A DNA stretch of 64,000 bases from Isoetes taiwanensis (Eukaryota > Streptophyta > Lycopodiopsida > Isoetales > Isoetaceae), in assembly GCA_021234155.1 (NCBI GenBank), contig JAJEKV010000083.1, positions 4,693,250-4,757,249 of the forward strand, written 5' to 3'. Position numbers and translations under genes: made by a program. The notes below the pieces were generated by a model. It worked only from the letters and a program-made list of their open reading frames with translations, was not told where the DNA came from and searched no databases. Shown in pieces: positions 10,471 through 22,930 of this stretch. How positions within the stretch are numbered: the first letter of the stretch is position 1; each line of letters starts with the position of its first letter.

Positions 10471-12938
10471 ATTGTCCATTATGCTAAGTCTTTATGCTCC
10501 TAATATGGGTAATTAGCAAAGATATATCCGCGCTTTCTCAATTAAAAGATGGGTTCCATATTTCTTTCCTTTCTTGAATCGAAACATGGAGATCTGTAAG
10601 GTCTATTGTCAGAATTTGAAACCTCAAAGTCAATTCTGTAATGCGATAAAATCCAAGCATGTTGCAGTTGTTTTCCATGCTCCAAAACCTTCATGGCAAT
10701 CCCGCCCACAAGTGCAGGATGTTTTTCCTTCGGAATCCTAATCTGTTGCCAAAAAGTGCATGTTGCTTGCAGCCTCTATTTGAACCTTGGCCCAAACAAT
10801 GAAGGGCAAATCCAATGATCCTTTCAAATCCTAGAGACAATATAGCGACCCACGCTCATGAACCCTTAAAAGGTAGATAATTTTTCTTTGTTGGGCCCTT
10901 TTTTTTTGTTTAAAACAAATGCTTCTCACCTGGGCTTTGCTTGGGATTCTATATTACTGTAATTGTCAAAGGAACTAAAGATGAAAACTAATAAAGCTTC
11001 CTTATATGGTTTTATGATTTGAGATTATGATAAAAATGCTTTAAGAATCAAAAGGTTTGGTTGTCTTAAATAGCTTTGGTTGTCATTATTTGTTTGATGA
11101 ATGATGATAAGCTTCATATGCCATGTTCCTTCAACTAAGCTCATATAGTACTTATAATTTCTAAATTATGTTCTACAAGAAATTTATCATGAACCTTCTC
11201 TTCACAAACTAACTTATTAGTTGAAGATTTGTGCGATGTTGAAACACTTCACCTACAACATATAGCTTGAAAATCCCCTGAACATATAGCTTGTGATTGC
11301 ATAGGGAACGTGTATAAATGGATACACAACACATTTGATAACTTATGAGAATTCACTCTATTCATTGTTCCAAGTTAAGCAACATGAATATTCCCTTGAC
11401 CTCTTGGGTTTATCTCATATTTATTCTCATTGCTTTTATGCATGCATTTGATTCTTCCTCATTAGGATGTCTACTGTCCAAATCCGGCATGTCTCTGGTT
11501 GCACTAAAACATCGAATCTTTGGGCCCTGATTTGGAGGTGGACGTGAAACATTTAAATCTGGAATTTGAGCGAGGAAAAAATGGTTTGCGTGCAAATGCA
11601 GAAGCATGGATAGCTTCCCTGATTATTTCCGAGTACACCACACTTCCTGGAATCTGTTACTACGCTTGCGAGCTACACTTGTGAAGAAAAGGCAAATATG
11701 CAACTTGGATGTCTATTTTTAGATGTACACTCAAATTTATGGCACATTAAATGCTTTTTGATGCTTTCAAAAATATTGTACTATCTATGATGACAAAAAG
11801 AAAATATAGCAAACCTTCAATTGGATGAAAGGACCGATTGTCTTTTAAGGACTTTGTGGCGTAGTAACCATGGCCAATGTTGCCATGAAAGGGCCTATAT
11901 TTTTTCGAACTTGAGCAAACAAATAATATCTGGCTTTTGTTTGTCACTTCTCTTTGTAGCGGCATGACAGAATATTACCGCCCACAAGGCTTTTTTTGCT
12001 TGTTCCTAAGATAACAGAGCAAAGATTTGTGATAAAAGGGGGTTAGATGCCGTGTTTTGAAATAGCCGATGAGCACGACTGCTGCAATAATAAGTTGCTA
12101 CAGAATCCACTGAGCTTTTATGATGATCTTATACTCCTGCTCTGTAATTTTTTAGTCTTGCAATTACTCATGTCACTGTGTATTTTCTTAGATGGTTTGG
12201 ATAATCGGTGGCTTATATAGCTTTAAACAATTTTTGCAAGTGTGCATGATCATCTGAGAATTCCACTATCCATTAAACAATGAAGGTATTGAAGACAAAC
12301 ATCGCAGTAAATCATTTAGGAAGTGAAAGGGAGCTTTCAAGCTACAAAAATCATAGGAAGGAGTTTGAGAGGCCCAATTGAAATTTAACTGGGTTCACGA
12401 TTTTGAGTAAGAACTCTTGCATAATCCAAGGTAAGTTGGGTCTAATTATCCCTAGGAATAAATTGGGTCTGTATCAAATGCACTAAACCATACTAGATTG
12501 TTCCAGTGCCACCTCCATAGAGGCAGTTTTTCTTGTTTGAGCAGGTTGTTAGAGCTTAAAAAACATGGCATAGTAGAGGACGATGACATGCTCGCAAAAC
12601 TGCCTCTTCCTAATCCCTGATTCGACACCTACAATAGACTCGATAACCCAATTAGCAATTGAAGGCTGACGTATTGGCAAAATTTGTTCTTCAACTCGGT
12701 CGGAATTGATGATGCCGAAGAAGAGAACAAGGTATTGAATCTGCTCAAAGAACTAATTATCCCTTGACCTGCGCGACAGATGGTGGTAGCCATGTAGGCC
12801 TGCTTGCATCCTATCTGTTCTAGCAAGCAGGTTCCCAAGCCTTGGCAGGGTCGTCCCGAAAGGCGTAGAACAGGCTTCGCCCGATTCTGTAAGTGCTAGA
12901 TTGAATGGGGCGGAGCTGTCTGTGTGTAGACTAAGAAC

Positions 12939-13080
12939 CAAGAATGGGATGGGATTGAATTGCTTGCAAAGAAATAGGAAGATCGATGAATATCTTGCAG
13001 AGCAAGTAAGAATGGAGTGTGATTGAATTGCTTGCAGGGTAAGAAGTAGGAAGATCAATGGATTTCTTGCAGAGCAAGAA
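12939..13080. repeat. tandem duplication, period about 68 bp
   Basis: AAGAATGG...GATTGAATTGCTTGCA...GGAAGATCRATG...TCTTGCAGAGCAAG occurs twice in direct succession. It produces the repetitive reading frame on the minus strand between 12753 and 13169, which is therefore unlikely to be a protein. Confidence 0.8.
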
Positions 13081-14530
13081 AGGGGGTCTTCAAACCAATG
13101 AAGTGCAAATGAAAATGAGAAGTGCAAATGAAAAGTTGAGACACAACACATGTCAATGGGAGAGCCCATTTCAAAGAAAATGTGGCAAAGAAAATACTGC
13201 GGACAAAAAATGAGAATGCATTATATAAGAGTGAAAATGTAGTCTTGTAGAGTTCTCCTGGTGTTTGGTAAACATTTATTGAATTGTTTGACTCCCATAA
13301 TTCAATAGAACCAACTTTTGCAATTTATCATCTATCATGCATTTTCAATACTATAGTCGGAACCATTGCATTTGTGTGGAGATATAAAAGACATATAGAA
13401 TTGTCATCCAGGATTCCGTGTGCTACAAAATATGCTCGGTAGGCGCAAGCCTCCGGTTCTCTTCACCCTTTTATGGGACTTCCCCTTCCTCCAATTTTGC
13501 AGCCAAAGAAACCCAACCATGCCAAACTCTTTGCCATAATTGTCCATGGTGAGCAGTATCTTTGTGGCTACCTTGAAGGGCATGTTCTTGAACTCTAGGA
13601 AGTCCTCCTTGAAGAACAGTTCTTTCCAGATCATCTTTTTAGGAGAAGCTAGCATTAGTCCTGAAATCTTCATTGATCTGGTCGAATCGTGGCTAGGAGA
13701 GTTTTTGTGACGGAAATGCTGCTTCTCTTGCCATTTGTGACATCTACAGTAAATGGGCAGTAGGAAAAATCAGGGTTAAAGTAGGTCCCTTGATCTTCTG
13801 GGTATTCGACATGGTTCCTTTATTTTTGAAGCATGAGGTCTGTGCTGTCAACTGCTTCCAACTCTGTCTCCAACAGCCATAAAAGTCAAGACAACGGCAT
13901 TTCGCCCTCATCATCATTCAATTAAATCGGGATTATGTCAATTCCAAAATCACGCCAACCTGCAGTTGTTTTCTAGGGGGTTTTTATTTTTTTAATCTCT
14001 TTTTTGGACTTGATAAATCACATAAGATTGCAATTTCCATGTGTCGTTTTAGATGCGAATTGAAATATGCAAAAATGACGAGCAAGTTGCTAAGGTAGAT
14101 GACATCAAAATTGAAGAGCATTGAGATGAAAATAATATGTTAGATGATAACATATTGCATTTTTTTCGAGGCAATTGGAACCCCGAAATTATAGATAGAT
14201 GACACGAATATCATAAAAAAAAAATCATATATTCCAATAAAACATTAAATCAAAACATGTTAACAAGGCGTGGTTCCATGTCAGTTGTTCTATCTAGTTC
14301 TGGGTGTGAATCTAATACTTTACGCGCTGTCAAGCCCATAGCCAGATTATTCATAATAGACATCAACTTCACCAGAAAATCATCTGTCACATAATTTTTT
14401 GGATCATAAGATGGTGGATTTAGAACCTACATTTGATTGTAGAAGTATTTGAGAGCATCATCATCTACTATGATTATATCATCCTTATTTTCTATACCAA
14501 GTTTATCCATCATGTTACTCTAGTATTTGA

Positions 14531-15084
14531 TGAATGTTAGCCCTTTGGGCTAAACATATGTATGAGTGGCATAGGCCACATGTATTTATCACATTGGACC
14601 ACTTGATCTAGGGCCCAGATTTAGCCCACATATGTGGTAGGTGGCATAGGCCACATGTATTTGTCATATTGGACCCCATAATCTATGGCCCAGATTTAGC
14701 CTAGATCTGTGGTAGGTGAGGTCAGTTAGGGTTAGGGTTTTGCTCTCTTATTTAGAGAGAGCATTTCCTCTCATTGTTTAGGTTTTTGCTCACATTTTGG
14801 AGCACCTCCTTTTGGAGCATCAACATGATTCTGTTTTGTTCATTCTTTCTCTTGTTCTTGTTCTTGGAGTTTCTTCCCACCTTCTTTTGTTGATCCATGA
14901 GCATTTGTGGCAGCCTTGTGGCATTCGGCAGTCATGGACTGCTGCTGCAAGGTGCATGCCAAGAACCCCAAAAGTCAACACTGGCGCCTCATGCCGGGGT
15001 CTCTTCAGCTCATGATCATACTCTTGTTTTTTGCTTCAAGTATCTCCAAAAGTTCATAAACTTTTATTTGGTTCTACATTGACA
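14531..15084. mobile_element. possible solo-LTR or LTR fragment with internal direct repeat
   Basis: The stretch begins near TGTTAGCCCTTTGGG and can be read to end at ...CATTGACA, which are TG...CA-like termini. Inside, a unit of about 77 bp (GGCATAGGCCACATGTATTT...CAGATTTAGCC) is duplicated, and a CTCTTATTTAGAGAGAGC segment resembles an LTR promoter region. No primer-binding site or paired second LTR is visible. The call rests on appearance only. Confidence 0.3.
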
Positions 15085-15099
15085 CTTTCTTGGTTTCTT

Positions 15100-17165
15100 G
15101 GAATGGAACCATGCCTAACGATGGGACAAAGCTACAAATAACATTAACTGAAGTGGCCTTGGGGATAAAGAGACTTTCCAATGGAAAAGCTGCAGATGCA
15201 ACAGGTTTAGTTGCAGAGATGATCAAATGGGCCGACCTCACAATTTATAGCAAAATCACAGAAATGGTGAATGATGCTTTAATGAATGGCCTTCCTGCTG
15301 ATTGGCAAGTGAACAGAGTGACACCAATTTATAAATCAGGGGATCCACATAACCCTAGTAATTACAGAATGATCATGGTAGGTAACATTTTTGCCAAGTT
15401 GCTCGCCACCATTCTAGAGCAAAAAATTAGCACATGGGGTTTGAAGAAAATGATGAGAGCCAAAGGGCAAGGCGGGTTTCGCCCAAATAAGTCCACTATT
15501 GACCACTTGGTCACTTTGAGCAGCGATAGATGCGGTTAAGAAGATAAAGGAAACCATGCTTTCGCTTTTGTAGATCTTACAAAAGCTTTTTACATGGTTA
15601 AGAGGCGTAATATACATAACGAATGGAAAAGTTGGGAGTACCTCTTGAATTAAGAAATCACGGTTAGTCGGTTGTATGAAAAGGTAACGATTCAATTGTC
15701 GTACCCTTTGAGTAATAAATGCAAAGATGAGGTCATTAGCAATATGGGTGTTAAGCGGGGGCTGCCCTTATCTCCAACCCTTTTGGGCTTTATATAGATG
15801 AATTGGAAGATTGGATGGGGCGCAATGGCGGAGATGGTACATCCATTGCAGGATATACTATATTATTGCTCCTATATGCGGATGGCATAGTGCTCTTTGC
15901 TAGAAACAACGATTCTTTGCTATGCAAAGACATCTAGATGCTTTACAGCTTTACGCGCCAAAAATCGAGCTCTGAGTCAATCTAGAAGACCAAGATCCTT
16001 ATCTTTGGAACGCGGGTATGTGATTATGATTTCTTTTATGAAGGAAACAAGGTACAAATTGCACATACCTATAAGTACTTGGGGCTCATAGTTGATCATA
16101 ATTATAGCTTTGGAGTAAAGCGGAGAACAAAGAGCAGATGGGGGTTGAAAGCATTATGCGCTTTGGCGGAGGAAATGTAAAAAGCAGAAATTTTTATTGT
16201 GGATTGAAGAAAAAGCGTATTATGCACTTGTCCAAAGCATTATCCTATATGGATGTGAGGTATGGGGGCCAGGTCTCTCTCTAGATGCTTAGAAAAGGAT
16301 TGAGAAGGTACAAAAGAAATTTTTGATGACGAAATTAAATTTTGTAAAATGCAAACACCTTATCCTATCTTTGCTAGCGAGGCATGATGCCCCCTCGAAG
16401 CGAAGCATTATGTCCGGACATTGAGGTATGTGAAAAAGGTGCTCAAGATGGGCGACAATAGTCTTCCCCGTATTTCTATGAGTCAAAGCAGCCAACAAGG
16501 TTGGTTTACAAATATTCAAGAGTGGCTAACTAAATGGGGGATGTCGTTAGATGAAATGCCTAATGAAGGAAACAACATAGAGCTTGGATACATGCGAATG
16601 TGCAATGGAAATTATGGCACACCGCTGGCACGAAAATGGACTTCTATAGGAGGATCATAAATCCGTCTTTGCAAGAAGCACCGCACCTTAGCAGAAATCT
16701 CTCTCCATATAAAAGGCAAACTGTGTGCAGACTAAGGCTCAGCTCTCACCATTTGGGAGTGGAAGTAGGAAGATGGGGGAACCTTCCTAGAAGTAGAAGA
16801 ACATGCAAAGTATGCGGCTGTGACGAGATTGAGGATGAAGAACATTTGATCTTGCTATGCCCCGCCTATATCGGAACATAAAGGCCTGATTCCAGTTCCA
16901 CGAATGTTAAAACGCTTCTTGAATTTTTTGCGCTTGAAGCTACCACTATTGGAGACTTTCTAATAGAGGTGCTGAAAATGCGAGAGATGTCTATTTCAAA
17001 TTATAATCATTTACTTGATTTATATGATGAAGATGAGAGTAGAGAGTCCAATGATGCCTCCATTGAAGGCACTTTGGAAATAGAACTTTTATGACTGACG
17101 ATTGTACATATTTTTCTTACTGCTATGTCTTCTAGACCTGATGGTCTCAAAGACGAAATAATCAA
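15100..17165 (+). pseudogene. 5'-truncated, decayed LINE (reverse transcriptase to 3' end)
   Basis: It parallels the LINE at 17.3-21.7 kb. The frame from 15090 to 15539 carries the start of the reverse transcriptase (LSNGKAADATGLVAEMIKWA, VNRVTPIYKSGDPHNPSNYR, GQGGFRPNKSTIDHL). After that it is scattered over frames with stops, through a damaged YADG in place of YADD near 15880. The C-terminal zinc-knuckle region survives at about 16740-16875 (VEVGRWGNLPRSRR, CKVCGCDEIEDEEH). The 3' end, CTTCTAGACCTGATGGTCTC, matches the 3' tail region of the second LINE. No endonuclease is present, so it is truncated at the 5' side as LINEs usually are. Confidence 0.9.
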
Positions 17166-17173
17166 CATTCTAT

Positions 17174-17177
<4 letters not shown>

Positions 17178-17236
<59 letters not shown>
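17178..17236. repeat. (CT)n microsatellite between two LINEs
   Basis: An almost pure CT tract of about 58 bp sits exactly between the 3' end of the first LINE and the first codons of the second. It could be a grown 3' tail of the former or part of the 5' leader of the latter. Confidence 0.95.
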
Positions 17237-17239
<3 letters not shown>

Positions 17240-17255
17240 GGGCGCTCGTTGGGCG

Positions 17256-18338
17256 ATGGGAAAACCTAAAAAAATCGATGGGTCCAAATCTGGCACTGTT
17301 GGGGATAACAGCAGATCAAAATCCGGCACTGCAGGGGACAGCTCCAATAGTGGATTCGCAGGGGTAAATAGGACAAGGAAAAATGAGCTGGCGGATGCAG
17401 ATGGGTCTGCGAAATCTACAGGGTTAAGAACAGGAAAAAGTGAATCGGCAGAATCTGAGATGGAGTGCGCAAAAAGGAGCGCCCCGAAATGCAGATAACG
17501 GCCAAGTCCTACCAGGTAAGCTCTGATCCAGACTCAGCCCACTCCGCCTCTGAAGAAGACTCTGTCACATCTGATACAGGGATTACTGCATCCACTATGA
17601 AGATCATGCTGGATGATTTCAAAGCCTCATTCATGGAAGAATTTTCTAAAAATATCTTTGCGAGCTTCTTTGCAAAAGTTGAGATCTTCCATGGCCCTGC
17701 CCAAATCAACCTTGAGTTCTGAGAAAATGAAGGCCGAGGCTGCGGATCAACCCGAACCAACTCGAGGCGAATAAACGAATTTCAAGAAACAAGATGGGAG
17801 AAACGGAAACAGTCGGCCGAACTCATGTGTTGAAGGACTAAGTAACGGATCTCGGTAGTTAAGGAAGAAATAAATTTGAATTGAAAATGCAAACGAACCG
17901 GTAGTATCTAAACCCCTGATGGCTGAATTGAATAACAGAATGGAGCAATACATTGAAAGCCAAGAAAGGAAACAGAGAGCCTTGAACCTAAGAGTAGTAG
18001 GCCTGCCTGAACATGAGAATGAAGATACCAAATGCAGTGTAGAAAAACTATTTTGTGATGAAATGGGAATTGTGAACTCAGGAATTACAGAAGCATTCCG
18101 CATTGGGAGGAAGGATACAGGTACACGACACATTGTGGTCAGATTTTCTAACAGGGACAGCCGATTCCAGGTTCTCAAAAACAGCTTTAAACTAAAGGGG
18201 AAGTTTATCTGGGTGAATGAAGACCTCACAAGAGATCAAATGCGTGAGAAGAAGGAAGAGATTGTTAAGTTTAAGGAGGCCAAACAAAACCAACAAAAGG
18301 TACGCTGGGTTAAGGGTAAGGCAGTAATTGATGCATAG
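17256..18338 (+). pseudogene. LINE ORF1 (L1 ORF1p-like RNA-binding protein), frameshifted
   Basis: The N-terminal part starts MGKPKKIDGSKSG at 17256 and is repetitive and basic. It shifts frame near 17465-17498 and again after 17722, with stops up to about 17900. From 17919 a clean 139-residue frame follows with features of the L1 ORF1p RRM-like domain: RALNLRVVGLPEHE, EAFRIGRKDTGTRHIVVRFS and WVNEDLTRDQMREKKEEI, then a basic C-terminus. It would coat LINE RNA as a chaperone. Its stop codon at 18336 is followed in the same frame by the first endonuclease codons. Confidence 0.8.
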
Positions 18339-18350
18339 GGGTGCGTGGAG

Positions 18351-21300
18351 GCTCTTAGAATAGTAATCTGGAATATAAATAGACTAACGGAAACAAAGAT
18401 TACTAGCATCGCGGGGAGATCTCGCAAGTTTCTTTGATGTGATATGTTTTGTAGAGACGAAGGAACATGAGCTGTATGATTTGCCACAGATTGATGGTTT
18501 TAATAAAATATATTCGGTAAGAAATACCCGATTCAAACAGGGAGATAATGGTAATGGAGGAGTTGCCTGTTATGTAAGACATGCATTTTGTCATTTGGTT
18601 CAGGGGATAAAGAAAGATACAAACAATCAGTATATATGGCTTGCAATTCAAGGGGTAAATCACCTTTTCTATTTGGCAGTGTGCTATTATGCCCCGAGAC
18701 ACAAAGGGATATATCAAAATAGTGAAGCTTCTGGGGAGGACCTATACTTTGAACTTGAGCAGGACATAATGCAGTTTCAAGAAAAAGGAGAGGTTATCTT
18801 AACTGGAGATTTTAATAGCAGAACTGGGAAAAAGCAAGCCACTACTTATACAAGAGAGCATGATCCACTCTGGTTAGATACCATGAGTGATGCTGAATTA
18901 AAGCAGGAAGGGTGGTATAGAGAATCTAATGATGGGATAATCACCCGATCTGGACGACAGCTTCTCCATCTCTGCTGCAGTACGGGTTTACTAATATGTA
19001 ATGGTATTAGTAAGTTCCCTTCCACCTCCCAATGTACATGTAGAACCAGAAGTGTTGTAGACTATGTGATTGCCTCCAATGAAACTATAAACCATTTGGA
19101 ATTTGATGTTATGGATGAGAAACCCGAATCAGATCATACCCCTTTGACCATCAAGATACCTGTCATGGTATGTAACATTGAACAATCACCAGGAAACATC
19201 CTAGGAGTGAGATTAAACACCAAGAAAGCATACAACTATGGGCAGATAGTGGAAGATCTAGTTGCAAATACCAAATGGACAGATGACGCAAGTGAAATTA
19301 GCAAAGATGTACATGAGATCTTAACCGAGGCATCGAACAGAAGTTTCACATCTCAGCGTGTGCAAAAAGGTATGAAATGCAATTCCTGGTTTGATTCTGA
19401 GTGTAGGCTTGCAAAGAAGAAATTCAGAAATAGCAGAGGGGAAAGACGAGACCAGCATAGAAAGGAATACCATAAGACTGTCAGGAAAAAGAAAATGAAA
19501 TTTATAAGAGATCAGCAGATAGCATTGGTAGATCAATATCAGCAAGAGCCAAAACTGTTTTGGAATAGGTTGAAAGGCACCATAAAACAGGCTGTCCCCC
19601 TTACCGCGAGTGATTTGTGGAAACAGGTTAAAAAACTCTACCATGATGAAGGGATACCGAGTGAAATGAGATGGAAATCAACAATGATAATTAGTGATGA
19701 GGATGTGGCTGAAGGTATAAAGCACCTTGCTAATGGGAAAGCTAAAGATGTCCACGGATTATGTGCTGAGCACCTGAAGTGGGCAGGGGAGACGCTCTAT
19801 AACAGGATTACTCAAATGTTCAATGCAGCCATGGTACAAGGGTTCCCCCAGGAGTGGCAAATGAATAGAGTGGTCCCAATTCATAAAAGTGGAGTGAAAA
19901 CAGATGCAAATAATTATAGAATGCTTATGGTGAGCAGTCTATTCTCGAAATTGTTTGCTACAATCATAGAAAGAAAGATAAGTGGTTGGGCGGAAAAAGA
20001 GAAGGTAAGGGCTGAAACGCAAGCTGGGTTCAGACCCAGTAGGTCCACAATGGACCATTTACTTGTCCTAAAGACCATCATGGATTCTGTGAAAGGTACA
20101 AAGATAGCGGCATACATCTTGTTTGTTGATTTCAGGAAAGCATTTGATAAAGTACCAAGGAAGCAAATTTGGGAAAGAATGGAAAGGCTGAATGTGCCCA
20201 AAGACTTACAGGATGCGGTACGGGTATTATATGAAAAAGTTTTGGTGCAACTATCCATGCCTCTTGCATTGGAGATCCCAGACTGTGTGAATAGCAATGT
20301 AGGAGTGAAACAGGGATGCCCGATGTCTCCGACATTATTTGGGTTGTTCATTGATAGTTTGGAGGAGTGGCTTAGATGTCATGGGAGGGGAGGCACAACC
20401 TTGAATGGGTATGTTATACAGTTGCTCATGTATGCCGATGATGTTGTCATCTTTGCGCGCACACGAGAACATATGCAACAACATTTAGATTCATTGGCTG
20501 CCTTTTGTGAAACGAATGGCATGGAGGTTAATCTTGAGAAGACCAATATCATGACAGTGGGTGCACTAAAACAGGAAAACTTTAAATACAAGGGGAAGAC
20601 AATAGATACATGTGATTCATATAAGTACTTGGGTCTCATCATAAGCAGGAACCATAGGTGGAATACCTGCATAATACAGAGAATTGAAGGAGGTCTTAAA
20701 TCCTTATATGCTATGCAAAGCATGTGTAGAAGAATCTCGCTTTGGAATTGGCAACTAAAAAGCAGATTATTTCAGTCATTAGTGCAAAGTGTTGTCTTAT
20801 ACGGCTGTGAGATTTGGGGACCGGGGCTACCTAAATGTTTATGGGAGGATGTAGAACAAGTACTAAAGAAATTCCTGAGACTCGAATTGGGAGTGAAGAT
20901 CCAAACGCCATATCAAATGATGCTAGCTGAGTGCGGCTTAATGCCTCTTGAGGGTGAAGCGATACTCCAGTGCATACGATACCTTAAGAAGGTGAGGAGA
21001 ATGGATGGTACCAGACTACCACATCATGCCCTGCAAGCAAGTGAACAAAAAGGATGGTTTTCAGATGTAAAAAAATGGTTAAAAAGATGGGATATCAATT
21101 GGGAGGATGCAGTTCTATATGACGGGGACCTTAGGCAATGGGTATGTGGGATGGTGAAGCGGAAATTATGGCAGGGACCTTTGACCAAAATGTTCCTGTA
21201 CAGGCAAAATATGAACCCAGGATTGGATGTTGCTAGACACTTGAGTGAAGACATATCTGTTAAAAAAAGACATGCAATTAGTAGGATACGTCTAAGCTCA

Positions 21301-21648
21301 CACCGACTCGGAATTGAAGTAGGAAGATGGGGGCAGTCCATTCCCAGAACGATGCGAGAATGCAAGGTATGTGGCAGCGGAGAGGTAGAGGACGAGGAAC
21401 ATGTTTTGCTATGGTGTCCAGCATACAAAATGATACGAGACCGTTTTGGAATAGAGGCAAGTGATCTAACTGCGTTTTTCCTACTCCAGGGTGATAGGAT
21501 AGGCTCATACTTAATAGAAGTATTGCACTATAGAGAGATATGTATACGCAATGTAAATACTCTCTTAAATGAAAATGATGATGAGAGTGAGAGTGAGGAG
21601 CTAGATGAGGAAACTGAAACTCATCTACTTTTTTATGAAGATATGTAA
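18351..21648 (+). CDS. LINE ORF2: AP endonuclease, reverse transcriptase, zinc knuckle
   Basis: The AP-type endonuclease occupies about the first 270 residues (IVIWNINRLTETK, FVETKEHE, VILTGDFNSRTG, RSVVDYVIAS, ESDHTPL). The reverse transcriptase follows (LANGKAKDVHGLCAEHLKWA, VVPIHKSG, AGFRPSRSTMDHL, LFVDFRKAFDKVP, GVKQGCPMSPTLFG), with catalytic YADD encoded at 20431-20442. A CxxC...H...C knuckle (CKVCGSGEVEDEEH) lies near 21365-21420. The frame is open from 18439 without an ATG. The first endonuclease codons (18351 to about 18413) are in another frame, so one indel near 18413 separates them. It is a target-primed reverse transcription enzyme. Catalytic residues are intact, but the frameshift probably abolishes activity. 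Confidence 0.93.
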
Positions 21649-21749
21649 AAATGTCGTCTTATAGGCCTGAGAGGCCTCCACAGACGTAATACATTTCATT
21701 TCATTTCATTTCTCTGTTGCCTTATCAATTAAATCCCCGTTAACTTATG

Positions 21750-22930
21750 AATCTATTGTAGGGATCGTTGCACTTGCACCACCCACAAGGGAGGCAAGGA
21801 TGTCCCCCATGTTCTGCATTATCACATTACTTTGAGCAGCTAGTTTAGCAGCCAATTGCTAGGAAGATTTCAGGTTGCCATAAGGGCTTTTAGGAGATTT
21901 GGCTCGTACATGCATGAGGATTGGTTTAAGAAAGTCTTTTGCCTGCTCATCACTCACAAAACAATGACATCTTCGAACACCCATCAGAGCCTCTCGGGCA
22001 ATCTAATCTCCAACATGAAGCCTCCAAGCACGTTGTGTCAATTGGAGCGAAAGCCTCGACGAGGTAAGCCATAGACGGAGAAAAAACATTTTTATTTAAG
22101 GGACTCTTCTCCTTAGTTAAGAGCTCGTCCTTGATCTCACCACTTAGGAGAGGGTCTCGATCCTCATCCTCTTCTGACTCATTCATCCTCTTCTGACTCA
22201 TCTTCATGATCCTGATCCTGATCCGTATGATAGAATATTGTTGTTAAGTCTGGGTCATCTAGAAGATAATATTCCCATGCACTGCTATTATTACCCTTGG
22301 CCTTAGCATTATCATATTCCTTGTCTGACAACATAGATATCACGATGAAGCTTACACATGCCATCTTGCGTGCTTCGCAGCTCATTATCGTTAATATTAT
22401 ATATTAGGCATCCGTCCTTAATAACTTTCAGGCACTCCAGATCATGAGCAGCGAATAGTGCATGCAGATGTGGGTCACCTAAAGGACATGCGATGATGAT
22501 GGTAAAGGACCTCTCAGTTGTCAATCCTATACAGCTAGTAAAGAAGATGCTATAGTCCGTTTGGTTCATCCACATGTCTCCTCTCCCACCTCTATTATCC
22601 AATACAAAGAGTGATATGTTTCTAACGCAAGTAGTGTTTGGCAAGAGACTTTTATACCCAATGGAAACTGAACTGTACAAATTCCAACGCTATTTGACAC
22701 ACGTGTTATATTTGTAAGGATCCTCAAAGCCTATGCCAGTATGGGATCTCAGTTTGACGTGCAAAGTGTGGACACGAGTCATAGGATCTTCAGCAAATCC
22801 CTGATATTTCTAGATATGCCCAACATGGACAACGTCTCCATGCTCTTGAAGTTTTCTGGAGGATGCAAGAAGCTGGCATAATGTCAAACAAGACTGCACT
22901 GGTGTGAGGCATGCCGTGCAGTAAATATGT
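21750..22930 (-). pseudogene. decayed coding region of unknown origin
   Basis: On the minus strand several frames read like protein in succession. From about 22900 downward come KYQGFAEDPMTRVHTLHVKL, GFEDPYKYNTCVK, then 22680-22312 (SLLPNTTCVRNISLFVLDNR, HLHALFAAHDLECLKVIKDG), 22385-22179 (SAWEYYLLDDPDLTTIFYHT, then a run of Asp and Glu) and 22207-21950. They are separated by stops and frameshifts. Together they suggest an old gene or transposon ORF of more than 350 residues with an acidic linker. I recognise no family. Confidence 0.35.

Larger units (their letters stand above)
9435..14530. other. gene-poor intergenic region
   Basis: I see no recognisable gene over about 5 kb. ORFs are short, low in complexity or lie inside small tandem duplications. 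There is an (AAAAC)n run near 9838. The minus ORF at 13404-13673 (89 residues, basic C-terminus) is the most protein-like but matches nothing I know. Confidence 0.5.
17240..21715 (+). mobile_element. nearly full-length L1-like LINE, 3' tail (ATTTC)n
   Basis: This is a two-ORF non-LTR retrotransposon: ORF1 remnants from 17256, an intact ORF1 C-terminal part (17919-18338) and a long ORF2 (18351-21648). It ends with a short (ATTTC)n tail at about 21690-21712 instead of poly(A). ORF1 is interrupted by frameshifts and ORF2 by one frameshift near its start, so this copy is probably dead, though recently so. It lies head to tail behind an older relative. Confidence 0.92.

Noticed and set aside
12629-13169. 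Overlapping minus-strand ORFs up to 138 codons
   Set aside because: Low-complexity sequence created by the tandem duplication at 12939-13080, with no start context or motif.
17162-17347. Frames with alternating Arg-Glu or Ser-Leu
   Set aside because: Translation of the (CT)n microsatellite.
18439-21648. Calling ORF2 start at its first listed residue
   Set aside because: That position is a GTG inside the endonuclease domain. Upstream codons in another frame carry the conserved start of the domain, so the true start is earlier and hidden by a frameshift.
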